From Chryseomicrobium palamuruense (GTDB lineage Bacteria > Bacillota > Bacilli > Bacillales_A > Planococcaceae): a stretch of 64,000 nt of DNA. Below are positions 42,326-51,234 of this stretch, one piece after another. The DNA lies in the NCBI RefSeq assembly GCF_042649045.1, contig NZ_JBHSEF010000016.1:9720-73719 (forward strand). The letters run 5' to 3'. Position 1 is the stretch's first letter. Every line of letters begins with the position of its first letter. Below the pieces are notes generated by a model. The model was not told the DNA's origin, searched no databases, and saw only the letters and a program-made list of their open reading frames with translations. A program made the translations under genes and the position numbers.

Positions 42326-44629
42326 ATGGCATTTATTGAAAATAAAATTTTAGAAATTACCGACAATGAATTACGGAAAACGATTTCAGATGAGGTAAAA
42401 AAACTTAAAGAAAAAACGCAGTTCGGACTAGTTTTTGAACAGCATATCCCAGAAGTTGTTCCTATTTATAATTCAAAAATTATTGTGAAATCGCTAGTAG
42501 CTTTAAAAAAAGGAAAAATTACAGATTTATATCGAGTAAAAAAAATCAATAATGATGATGTAGAATTAAGAAGTGAACAAGATCGGTCTATAATCTCAGT
42601 TAGATTAGATGAAGTATTTGGGGTTAAAAAGTTTGGAGATCCGATATTTCCTGCATTAATTCCAATGGACTATGTTGATAACGACTCAGATGTAACTCAT
42701 ACATTAATTGAAGCAGACAATTTTCATGCTCTTCAACTCCTAGAATATGTTTATCCGAATAAAATTGATTGTATCTATATAGATCCACCATATAACACTG
42801 GATCAAAGGATTGGAAGTATAATAATAACTTTGTTGATGAAAAAGATGTTTACAGACATAGCAAGTGGCTTAGTTTTATGAAAAAGAGACTTAATCTAGC
42901 AAAGCATCTATTAACTGATGATGGAGCATTAATTATAGCTATTGATGATTATGAAGTTGCACATCTTATAGTACTGTTAGAAGAGATATTCCCCGGTCAT
43001 GAATGTAATGTAGTAATTGTTAATCACCATCCACAAGGTGCTGGTGGTGATAATATTTCTAGGACCCATGAATATGCGTTATTTTTGACACCAAAGGGAA
43101 AGAAAGTGCTCAAAGGTAAAAGAGAAGAAGGGGTAGCAGAAGAGTGGTCATTAGCTCGAAGTGGTAGAGATCGCAGAAATTACAGGTTTGGTCGTCCAAA
43201 TAGCTTTTATGCTATTCATGTGGATCCTGAAACATTAGAAATCAAAGGTGTGGGGCCTAAACTAGGGAAAGATGATGAATTTTCTACAGATGATACTGAA
43301 GAGGGCTATAAGAGGATTTATCCAATAAGTAAAAAAGATAACAGTCAGAGGGTGTGGCGGTATGAACGTTCATCAATGATAAAAAAAATTGATCAAAATC
43401 TAATTAAATGTACTCCAAACTTCTCTTTGAAAGTTATAAAAAAATCTAATACAAAATATCGTCCTGTGTTTAGTAATTGGTATGGATCTAGATATAATGC
43501 GGGTACACATGGGACAGATTTATTAGCGAAGATATTTGGAGAATCAGCTGATTTCCCTTATCCAAAAGCTTTATATACTGTATACGATGCATTAGAAGCT
43601 GTTCTGCAAGATAAAAAAGAAGCATTTGTCTTAGATTTTTTTGCAGGAAGCGGAACTACTCTTAATGCATTAGCACTTTTAAATTCTTCTGATGGTGGAA
43701 AACGAAAAAGCATTCTAATTACTAACAATGAAGTATCTGAGGAAGAAGGAAAGTCGTTAGAAAAAAAAGGTCTATATCCTGGACATCCTGAGTGGGACAA
43801 AAATGGAATTTGTAGAGCAATAACTTTCCCTCGTAGTAAATTTATCTTAAATGGAAAAAGAGATAATGGAGATATTTTAGAGGGATTCTATTCTACAGGT
43901 AAAACTTTAGCTTTAGAAAAAACAAGAAAAGTTACTCAGCTCGGTTTTGTTGATGGTAAGACGTTAAATGGTAAATTGAAAAAGCAATTGGTTTCCTTAG
44001 TTGGAATAACTCAGACGAAAATTAAAGCTACAACGCCATTCTTTGTTGATGAAAAAAATAATAAGTGTATCTTGTTTGATGATACTCAGGTGGATCTGTT
44101 TTTAGAGGAAATTGATGGGAAAGTCAATCTGACAAATTTTTATATTGCAACTACAAATTCATCAGCTTTCAGAGTGATAAAAGAGGCAATCCAAGAAAGC
44201 CTTGGAACCTATGTAATATTACAGGATGAAGAGATGCCCCTTTCAAAAGGCTTTAAAGAGAATCTAGCATACTTTAAATTAGATTTTCTAGATCCAAATG
44301 AAGTCGCACTAGGTAAACAATTCAATAAAATATTACCGATTTTGTGGATGATGGCTGGTGCTAAAGGTAATCCGCAAAAATTATATAATGAAAATGAAAG
44401 AATACCGTATTTGATAAGTGAAGATGGTTCATTAGCGATACTACTACAGGAAAATAAGTTTAGGGATTTTCATTCGAAAGTAAATGAGATTAACAACATT
44501 ACAATTTTTATTGTAACTAATTCTGAAGAAGCATTCTTTGAAATGAAATCGGAATTTTCAACAAATAAAGTTATGAGACTATACCATAATTATTTAAAGA
44601 ATTTTGAAATCAACAGATATTGGAGGTAA
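42326..44629 (+). CDS. Type III restriction-modification methyltransferase (Mod)
   Basis: 767 residues, a beta-class N6-adenine (or N4-cytosine) DNA methyltransferase: motif IV D153-P-P-Y156 ('IDPPYNTGSKDW') comes before motif I F-A-G-S-G-T-T (about 439-445). The region between them is the target recognition domain, about 200-400, which determines the asymmetric recognition sequence. GAAAGGAAA before the ATG. Coupled to the Res gene 10 nt downstream; together they form the Mod2Res complex. Several runs of 7-8 A occur in the gene (for example 43381, 43771) but are ordinary for such AT-rich DNA. Confidence 0.93.
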   Translation: MAFIENKILEITDNELRKTISDEVKKLKEKTQFGLVFEQHIPEVVPIYNSKIIVKSLVALKKGKITDLYRVKKINNDDVELRSEQDRSIISVRLDEVFGVKKFGDPIFPALIPMDYVDNDSDVTHTLIEADNFHALQLLEYVYPNKIDCIYIDPPYNTGSKDWKYNNNFVDEKDVYRHSKWLSFMKKRLNLAKHLLTDDGALIIAIDDYEVAHLIVLLEEIFPGHECNVVIVNHHPQGAGGDNISRTHEYALFLTPKGKKVLKGKREEGVAEEWSLARSGRDRRNYRFGRPNSFYAIHVDPETLEIKGVGPKLGKDDEFSTDDTEEGYKRIYPISKKDNSQRVWRYERSSMIKKIDQNLIKCTPNFSLKVIKKSNTKYRPVFSNWYGSRYNAGTHGTDLLAKIFGESADFPYPKALYTVYDALEAVLQDKKEAFVLDFFAGSGTTLNALALLNSSDGGKRKSILITNNEVSEEEGKSLEKKGLYPGHPEWDKNGICRAITFPRSKFILNGKRDNGDILEGFYSTGKTLALEKTRKVTQLGFVDGKTLNGKLKKQLVSLVGITQTKIKATTPFFVDEKNNKCILFDDTQVDLFLEEIDGKVNLTNFYIATTNSSAFRVIKEAIQESLGTYVILQDEEMPLSKGFKENLAYFKLDFLDPNEVALGKQFNKILPILWMMAGAKGNPQKLYNENERIPYLISEDGSLAILLQENKFRDFHSKVNEINNITIFIVTNSEEAFFEMKSEFSTNKVMRLYHNYLKNFEINRYWR

Positions 44630-44638
44630 ATATAACTT

Positions 44639-47161
44639 ATGAATATTGGATTGAAAAATTTCCAAGACGAGGCAACAGAAGATTTATTAACACAACTCTC
44701 GCAAGCAAAAAGAGAGATCAAAACAAATGGTACTTCTCAGGCAGTTGTTCTCTCTTCACCTACTGGTTCCGGTAAAACAGTAATGACAACAGCGACCATG
44801 GAATCCATTCTTAATGGTACTGATTTAATACCTAGTGAAAGAGATGCGGTTTTCCTTTGGGTGTCGGATTCTCCAGAGTTAAACGAACAATCAAAGAAAA
44901 AGGTTTTAAATTTATCAGATAGATTTAGGATTAATGATGTAAATGTGATTACCAATTCATTCGATCAGGAATATTTTGATAGCGGTAAATTATATTTCAT
45001 TAATACTCAAAAATTAGGTAAAGATAAGTTGCTTGGTAATAAAGGTGATCACCGTACCAATACGATTTGGGAGACTATTAATAATACTCATGCAAAGTTA
45101 AAAGATAAATTCTATCTTATTATTGATGAAGCGCATAGAGGGACAAACAGAACAAAAGCGGATCAAACTCTTTCCGAATCAATTGTTCAAAAGTTTTTAT
45201 TGGGTGATTCACTGGTGGGTTTAGATCCTATAAGTTTGGTTCTGGGAATTTCTGCAACGCCTGATCGCTTTCGAAAGCTAATAGCTGATACAACTGGTAT
45301 TCATCGACGAATTCAAAGAGAAGTTTATATTAGCCCAACTAAAGTTAAAGATTCTGGTTTACTCAAGGATAAAATAATTATCTGGCATCCTGATGAAGGT
45401 CTTTCATCGGATTGGTCACTTTTAGCTGAGTCTGCCAGAAAATGGAAGTTAATGAAAGAGGAATGGGATAGGTACAGTGAGACGCAAGGAATACCTTATG
45501 TTTCCCCTGCAATGATTATTCAAGTTGAAGATAGAGACGATAGTAATATAACAAAAACGGACTTAGAGAAAGTAGTGAAAATTCTTGAAGAAGAAGTAGG
45601 AGAATTAAACGATGATGAATTGGCTCACTGCTTTGAAGAAGATTTATCAATTCAAATATCTAATAGAAAGATTGATAAGATTGAAGCTTCTAAAATACAA
45701 GAAGAAACACATATAAAATTTGTATTTTTTAAAATGAGTTTAACGACTGGATGGGATTGTCCTCGAGCTGAAGTTATGATGTCATTTAGAAAAGCTCATG
45801 ACTATACACTTATTTCCCAACTTATAGGTCGAATGGTGAGGACTCCACTGGCTAGAGAAATTGAAGGCCAAGAGCTGCTTAATACTGTAGCCTTATATCT
45901 ACCACATTATAATTCTGACGCTACTAAGGAAATAATTACCTATTTAAAAAATGATGATGATAGCGTTGCACCAGAAATAGAAGAAGGGAGTGGTATGACA
46001 CTTTTGCAACCTAATCCAATGTATGATCAGATAATAAAAGTATTAAATCAGATACCTACCTATGAAATTGAGAGCATTAGGAAAACTTCGAATGTTAGAA
46101 GACTCATGAAGCTTTCGACCTTAATGTCCACAATACATGGAAGTGAAAATGGTTTCGATGAAAACATCTTGAAAGATTCAAAAAATCTAATTATTAATAC
46201 AATAAATGAGCAGAAGGAAAGGCTATTAGAAGAGGATAAACTATTTGCGGAAAGAATGGACTATTCTGATGAGATTACAGTTATTCCTGTTACTGTAGAA
46301 CAGGGGGATTGGAAACAGTTAGAAGGTGAGCCTATAAAAGTTGAACTTACATCAGAAAATATTAGCGAATTATTTAATCGATCGGGTAGAAGATTAGGGT
46401 ACGGTTTACATGAGGAGTACTGGTCAAAGTTTAGTGATAGTTATGATTACGACCGAGCAAAAGTTGAACTATTCTTGACACTTCAAGAAGAAGCAGTATT
46501 TAACAAGCTTGAAAAAGTTTGTGGAAAAAGAGTTAGTGAACTTTTTTCTACCAATCAAAACAAAATTAATAAGTTAATTAGTTCAGAAAGAGTAAAATAT
46601 ACCAGAATAAAAGGGCAAGCTAAAGAGCCGCAAATAAAGCAATTCGAAACACCGGCACATATTTATGTGAAAATTAGTGAAGATGCCACACCAACTGAAC
46701 ATCACATATTTATAGATAGTGAAGGAAACTACGCATGTGATTTCCAAAGTAACTGGGAAAAGGATACAATTTTAGAAGAGTATTCACGCCATGATTTTGT
46801 ATGTTGGTTAAGAAATTATGATAGAAAAAACTGGTCCTTAAGAATTCCATATATGGATAATGGAAAACTTAGACCAATGTTTCCTGACTTTATAGTTATA
46901 AGAAAAGTGGAAGAGGATTTTATTGTGGATATTTTAGAACCTCACAACGATAGTTTACAAGATAATTATAAAAAAGCTATAGGTTTAGCTAATTTTGCAG
47001 AGCTTCATTGGAGTAGTTTCGGAAGGATTGAATTAATTAGGAAGGATCAAAATGGACTAAAAAGATTAGATTTTACAAATGATGCAGTGATTCAGCAGAT
47101 TAAATCAGTTACAAATAATGATCATTTAAATACCATATTTGATGCTTACTCAACACAATAA
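44639..47161 (+). CDS. Type III restriction endonuclease subunit (Res)
   Basis: 840 residues. Superfamily 2 helicase motor: Walker A S-P-T-G-S-G-K-T (about 40-47), motif II D163-E-A-H166, 'GISATPDR' motif III and later motif VI 'QLIGRMVRTP'. C-terminal nuclease domain with 'MFPDFIVIR...FIVDILEPH' near 750-770, a PD-(D/E)xK-like arrangement in which the usual Lys is replaced (E-P-H), so the exact active site is uncertain. Cuts DNA carrying two inverted unmethylated sites, using ATP. Full length, no disruption. Confidence 0.92.
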   Translation: MNIGLKNFQDEATEDLLTQLSQAKREIKTNGTSQAVVLSSPTGSGKTVMTTATMESILNGTDLIPSERDAVFLWVSDSPELNEQSKKKVLNLSDRFRINDVNVITNSFDQEYFDSGKLYFINTQKLGKDKLLGNKGDHRTNTIWETINNTHAKLKDKFYLIIDEAHRGTNRTKADQTLSESIVQKFLLGDSLVGLDPISLVLGISATPDRFRKLIADTTGIHRRIQREVYISPTKVKDSGLLKDKIIIWHPDEGLSSDWSLLAESARKWKLMKEEWDRYSETQGIPYVSPAMIIQVEDRDDSNITKTDLEKVVKILEEEVGELNDDELAHCFEEDLSIQISNRKIDKIEASKIQEETHIKFVFFKMSLTTGWDCPRAEVMMSFRKAHDYTLISQLIGRMVRTPLAREIEGQELLNTVALYLPHYNSDATKEIITYLKNDDDSVAPEIEEGSGMTLLQPNPMYDQIIKVLNQIPTYEIESIRKTSNVRRLMKLSTLMSTIHGSENGFDENILKDSKNLIINTINEQKERLLEEDKLFAERMDYSDEITVIPVTVEQGDWKQLEGEPIKVELTSENISELFNRSGRRLGYGLHEEYWSKFSDSYDYDRAKVELFLTLQEEAVFNKLEKVCGKRVSELFSTNQNKINKLISSERVKYTRIKGQAKEPQIKQFETPAHIYVKISEDATPTEHHIFIDSEGNYACDFQSNWEKDTILEEYSRHDFVCWLRNYDRKNWSLRIPYMDNGKLRPMFPDFIVIRKVEEDFIVDILEPHNDSLQDNYKKAIGLANFAELHWSSFGRIELIRKDQNGLKRLDFTNDAVIQQIKSVTNNDHLNTIFDAYSTQ

Positions 47162-47261
47162 TTAATTTAACTGGACGTCACCTAATTTGTTTTTTATTGT
47201 ACAGCTATAGATATATTTGATGTTATTCTAATTTTACGAATTGGGGATGAACAATTAATAA

Positions 47262-47624
47262 ATGAAAACATATGTATTGTCACTAGACAATAAAACAAAT
47301 GAATTGCTTAAGCATAAAGCGAAAGAATTTGATTTTTTAGATGTTGAAGAATATCTATTGGAAATATTAAAAAATGCATATAGAAATTGCGAATTTGAAC
47401 TCTGTTTACAACATACTATAAAGAAAGTTTCTGAGTTACCAATTGGAGCTCAGTTCTCAGTTCAAGAATTGTTATTAGACTTTGTCCAAAACACTGACCT
47501 TCAAATTTTGTTTGAAATAGAGGATTACTTTAATAGATATGTTTCAAAAAATAGGACGGAATTTGTAGTGGGAACAATAAACCAATTTAATAGTAAGGGT
47601 TTGCAAATTTTTGAACGGTTTTGA
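47262..47624 (+). CDS. DUF1413-like small protein
   Basis: 120 residues. N-terminal about 45 residues have the pattern of a ribbon-helix-helix-like protein (short strand, then 'NKTNELLKHKAKEFDFLDVEEYLLEIL'-type helices); the C-terminal part 'LPIGAQFSVQELL' followed by Phe/Tyr/Val-rich strands matches DUF1413. Such proteins often accompany restriction and other defence genes; regulation is a possible but unproven role. Ribosome site is weak (GGGGATG about 15 nt upstream). The 340 bp downstream to exoA hold no gene. Confidence 0.6.
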   Translation: MKTYVLSLDNKTNELLKHKAKEFDFLDVEEYLLEILKNAYRNCEFELCLQHTIKKVSELPIGAQFSVQELLLDFVQNTDLQILFEIEDYFNRYVSKNRTEFVVGTINQFNSKGLQIFERF

Positions 47625-47913
47625 TAGATTTTATAATGGGTTTTTATACTTTGTGCTAATCAGAGGTTTCTATACATCAGATTTGTGTAATCATAAGTTT
47701 TTGAAGTAAGTCTCTCTATTTCATTGAATTAATCATAAGTATTTACATATCGTTCTAAATGATAGTTGAATATATTTATTATTAGTTGTTAGAAAGGTAG
47801 CTTACTGTCAAATGAAATTTATAGTCTTTCCTATTTTTGTGGGTTTTTAGCTATATTTTATAACAATTTTTTTACCGTACAAGAGTAAAAATTTACACTA
47901 TATATTAAATTTA

Positions 47914-47938
47914 CGACTCGCCTAGCGGGTCTTTTTTT
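47914..47938 (+). terminator. Terminator at the right edge of the accessory region
   Basis: CGACTCGC CTA GCGGGTCTTTTTTT: same stem as after groEL fragments 1 and 3, here without a clear groEL fragment before it. Possibly the terminator of the ancestral groEL. Confidence 0.85.
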
Positions 47939-47974
47939 ATGGTAAACTAGTCTCGAACTAAAGGAGGCTGCAGC

Positions 47975-48742
47975 ATGAAATTCATCTCATGGAACGTCAA
48001 CGGCATCCGGGCGTGTGTCAAAAAAGGATGGCTCGATTACTTCCACGCGCAAGACGCAGATTTTTTCTGTATTCAAGAAACGAAGATGCAACAGGGGCAG
48101 CTGGACCTCGATCTTCTGGGCTATCACCAGTACTGGAACGACGCAGAGAAAAAAGGCTATTCCGGAACAGCGATCTTCACAAAGCATGAGCCATTGTCGG
48201 TTCATTACGGCTTAGAAGACGACCCGGACGAAGCGGAAGGACGTATCATCACACTCGAATACGACAACTTTTACCTTGTGAACACCTACATACCGAATGC
48301 AAAGCGCGACCTGTCAAGATTACCTTACCGACTTGAGTGGGAAGATCGAATGTATAGCTATCTGACCCTGCTCAACTTAACCAAGCCTGTCATCTACACG
48401 GGTGACCTCAACGTCGCTCACCAAGAAATTGATATTCGAAATGCCAAATCAAACATCGGCAATTCTGGATTTACGTTTGAAGAGAGAGAGAAAATGACAC
48501 GTCTGCTCGAAAATGGGTTCGTGGATTCGTTCCGCTATCTTTATCCGGAAGCAGAAGGGCATTATACGTGGTGGAGCTACATGGCGAAGGTACGTGAACG
48601 CAATATCGGGTGGCGTATTGATTACTTCATTGTTTCTGAGAAACTGGCTCCATTCATTACAGAAGCTGGCATGCATCCGGAAACAATGGGCAGTGATCAT
48701 TGTCCAATTTATTTAGAAATAGACAAAGAAATTTCAACCTAA
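47975..48742 (+). CDS. exoA: Exodeoxyribonuclease III (AP endonuclease)
   Basis: 255 residues of the ExoIII/APE1 family. 'ISWNVNGIRA' (metal-linked Asn), 'CIQETKM' (catalytic Glu), 'YTGDLNVAHQEID' (Asp/Asn), and C-terminal 'GSDHCPIYLEI' (Asp-His) are all in place. Incises DNA at abasic sites and trims 3' ends in base-excision repair. AAAGGAGG before the ATG. First core gene after the accessory region. Confidence 0.95.
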   Translation: MKFISWNVNGIRACVKKGWLDYFHAQDADFFCIQETKMQQGQLDLDLLGYHQYWNDAEKKGYSGTAIFTKHEPLSVHYGLEDDPDEAEGRIITLEYDNFYLVNTYIPNAKRDLSRLPYRLEWEDRMYSYLTLLNLTKPVIYTGDLNVAHQEIDIRNAKSNIGNSGFTFEEREKMTRLLENGFVDSFRYLYPEAEGHYTWWSYMAKVRERNIGWRIDYFIVSEKLAPFITEAGMHPETMGSDHCPIYLEIDKEIST

Positions 48743-48781
48743 ATAGCGTACAATATAGAAAAACGCAGGAGGTTCTGAATC

Positions 48782-50065
48782 GTGAATCCATTAGCACAGC
48801 AACTGAACAACCAGATTCAAAACGAAAACCCGGCTATCCACGACATGTTGTCGTCGCTCGGGAAGAACTTATTCTATCCAAAAGGCATCTTGAGCCAAGG
48901 GGCTGAAGCATCTGAGAAAGCGCATAAATTCAATGCGACGATCGGAATTGCGACAGAAAATGGCGAGCCGATGCACTTTTCACATATCCAAAAACACATC
49001 GACTACGCACCGAAAGATGTATACCCGTATGCACCTCCACAAGGAAAGCCCGCTCTTCGTGATGCGTGGCTCGAAAAATTATACAAAGACAATCCATCCA
49101 TGGTGGGCAAATCCATCGGAAAACCGATTGTCACGAATGCGTTAACGCATGGTCTATCAATTGTAGCCGATTTGTTTATGGACGAAGGGGATGCGCTTGT
49201 TGTACCGAACCATTACTGGGGCAATTACAACACCGTTTTTGGCGTTCGCCGCGGCGGAAAGGTTGTCACGTTCCCACTTTTTGCGGAAAACACGCGATTT
49301 GATACAAACGGACTTCGCCAAGCATTAGCTGAACAGTCCGGAAAAGCTATCGTTCTATTAAACTTCCCGAACAACCCGACTGGTTACACGCCTCTGGAAG
49401 ACGAAGCGATTGAAATTGTCGACGTCTTGAAAGAAGCAGCGGATAACGGGTTGAACTTAGTTGTCTTACTGGATGACGCGTACTTCGGCTTGTTCTACGA
49501 AGACTCCATTACGGAATCCCTGTTTGGCCGTCTTGCAGGTATCCATGACCGCATTCTTCCTGTGAAAATCGACGGGGCAACAAAAGAAAATTATGTCTGG
49601 GGTTTACGTGTAGGATTCATTACGTACGCGGCGGGCAAAGAGACGCTTGCTGCCCTTGAGCAAAAAACAAAAGGCCTCATTCGAGGGACCATTTCAAGTG
49701 GCGCGCACATCTCACAGACAATGATTCTAGAGTCGCTCAAGTCACCTGAATTTAACGTAGAGAAGCAGCAGAAGTTCGACATCATGAAAGGCCGCGCAGT
49801 GAAAACGAAGGAGATTCTTTCCGATGCGAAGTTCGATAAGCACTGGACGTACTATCCATTCAACTCAGGATATTTTATGTGTTTGAAACTTCATAATCTA
49901 GATGCGGAAGAGCTCCGTTTACACATTCTTGAAAACTACGGAGTTGGTGTCATCTCGAACAACCAGACAGACATCCGAGTGGCATTCAGTTGCGTGGACG
50001 AAGAGGACCTTGCTGAACTGTTTGACTTGATCTATCAAGGATGCGAAGACTTAACAAACAAATAA
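48782..50065 (+). CDS. PLP-dependent aminotransferase class I/II
   Basis: 427 residues, fold-type I. 'NFPNNPTGYTP' (PLP-binding Asn), 'LDDAYFGLFYED' (Asp/Tyr), the Schiff-base Lys in 'KIDGATKENYVWGLRVGF' and a C-terminal 'RVAFSC' Arg that binds substrate carboxylate. Substrate cannot be told from sequence. GTG start at 48782 with GCAGGAGG upstream. Lies 39 nt after exoA; a strong terminator follows. Confidence 0.88.
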   Translation: MNPLAQQLNNQIQNENPAIHDMLSSLGKNLFYPKGILSQGAEASEKAHKFNATIGIATENGEPMHFSHIQKHIDYAPKDVYPYAPPQGKPALRDAWLEKLYKDNPSMVGKSIGKPIVTNALTHGLSIVADLFMDEGDALVVPNHYWGNYNTVFGVRRGGKVVTFPLFAENTRFDTNGLRQALAEQSGKAIVLLNFPNNPTGYTPLEDEAIEIVDVLKEAADNGLNLVVLLDDAYFGLFYEDSITESLFGRLAGIHDRILPVKIDGATKENYVWGLRVGFITYAAGKETLAALEQKTKGLIRGTISSGAHISQTMILESLKSPEFNVEKQQKFDIMKGRAVKTKEILSDAKFDKHWTYYPFNSGYFMCLKLHNLDAEELRLHILENYGVGVISNNQTDIRVAFSCVDEEDLAELFDLIYQGCEDLTNK

Positions 50066-50070
50066 ATGCC

Positions 50071-50110
50071 GAAAGCCGACGTATGGAAGAATCCACGCGT
50101 CGGCTTTTTA
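50071..50110 (+). terminator. Terminator of aminotransferase gene
   Basis: Stem AAAGCCGACG / CGTCGGCTTT with T-run. Confidence 0.9.
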
Positions 50111-50192
50111 TGTGGGGCAGATCTTGCTAGTAAGGGCTTGGGTAGCTAGGGTTAAACTCGGTGGGAGCCGGGTGTTTCGTTTACATAATACG

Positions 50193-50294
50193 AATCGTGG
50201 CTAATAGAAAGCCAATCATGGCTAATAACTCTTCATTCATGGTCAATAAACTGCGATTCATGGCTAATAATTCGCGATTCATGGCTAATGAGCG
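50193..50294. repeat. 21-bp tandem repeat, five units
   Basis: Units start at 50193, 50214, 50235, 50256 and 50277; consensus ATTCATGGCTAATAAnTCGCG (last unit 18 bp). Read in one plus frame it gives a heptapeptide repeat (F/I-M-A-N-N-S-R). The open frame that contains it (50161-50406) has no good ribosome site and runs into the end of the M19 gene on the other strand, so it is more likely a minisatellite than a gene. It lies between two converging genes. Confidence 0.8.
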
Positions 50295-50331
50295 TCCGCT
50301 TAGCCACACCACAGCCCCTACCAATCCCCAA

Positions 50332-51234
50332 TCACTCCATCACATACCGATAAAAATTCTTGTACTTCCACTTCTCCACTTGCTCGTCACTGAATCGCGC
50401 GCTTAAACGTTCTAATAGGTGAGGGAACTGTCCAGCGTGTTCCAGTCCATCCACTTTGACATTGATCCCGTCGAAATCTGAACCGAATCCAATAATGTCT
50501 TCTCCGCCGAGAGCCACAATGTGCTCGATATGAGCAATCAACTCGTCGATTTCAGCATGGTCTTTACCTGAAATGAACCCCGGATAAAAAACGATATGTA
50601 ACGGAATGCCTTTTTCAATCATCGCTCGCAATTGAGTATCCGATAAGTTCCGAGGGTGGTCACAGAGCGCGCGCGCATTCGCATGGCTCACGATAGGAAA
50701 CTCGGCAAGCTCAAGTGTTTCCCAGAATCCAGCTTCCGCAATATGGGCAAGGTCCGTTAACACGCGTCGCTCGTTCAAACGCGCGACCACTTGTCTGCCA
50801 AACGTCGTCAGTCCAGCTCCGCGAGGCTCGCCGCACCCATCTGCTACCAAGTTTGCAGGGTTCCACGTCAGCCCGACGGATAACACACCCGCGTCCAAGA
50901 AAGCATCCAGTTTCGCCAGTTCATTGCCGATACACTCGAGTCCTTCGAGCGTTAAGAAGACAGAGATTTTGCCGTCTGAACGTTCAGCAAGCTCTGGCCA
51001 GCTGCGTACCCAGTGCACATCCGGGTGCGATAGTACGTGCTCGTGGAAAAGCTCTACTTGATGCATGGCTGCTTTATAGGCGGTTTCCGCAGAAAGCGAA
51101 GGTTCCACATAGATGGCAAAGGCCTGAGCAGTAATCCCGCCAGCCCGTAAGCGTTCAATCGATGTATCTAGTTCACCCTCAAAATTCTTCTGTAATTTAT
51201 ACAAGTGGTCACAGTGTAGATCAATAAGTGTCAT
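50332..51234 (-). CDS. M19-family membrane-type dipeptidase
   Basis: 300 residues, amidohydrolase-fold dizinc dipeptidase without signal peptide. 'IDLHCDHLYKL' (His-x-Asp zinc ligands), 'LEGLECIGN' (bridging Glu), 'HANARALCDHPRN' (His) and 'GFGSDFDGIN' (Asp) match the family. M19 enzymes hydrolyse L-x and L-D dipeptides. ATG overlaps the end of the C26 gene by 14 nt. Last gene of a four-gene minus-strand operon. Confidence 0.9.
   Translation of the reverse strand: MTLIDLHCDHLYKLQKNFEGELDTSIERLRAGGITAQAFAIYVEPSLSAETAYKAAMHQVELFHEHVLSHPDVHWVRSWPELAERSDGKISVFLTLEGLECIGNELAKLDAFLDAGVLSVGLTWNPANLVADGCGEPRGAGLTTFGRQVVARLNERRVLTDLAHIAEAGFWETLELAEFPIVSHANARALCDHPRNLSDTQLRAMIEKGIPLHIVFYPGFISGKDHAEIDELIAHIEHIVALGGEDIIGFGSDFDGINVKVDGLEHAGQFPHLLERLSARFSDEQVEKWKYKNFYRYVME

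Noticed and set aside
42326..44629. Phase variation of mod through A-runs
   Set aside because: Runs of 7-8 A are ordinary in such AT-rich DNA and no longer repeat tract is present near the start.
11200..47938. Integrase, relaxase or phage genes that would explain the island
   Set aside because: None found; the only mobile gene is the IS4-family transposase, whose ends do not match the block boundaries.
50161..50406. 81-residue open frame containing the 21-bp repeat
   Set aside because: Poor start context and its second half is antisense to the end of the M19 dipeptidase gene; reported as a repeat instead.
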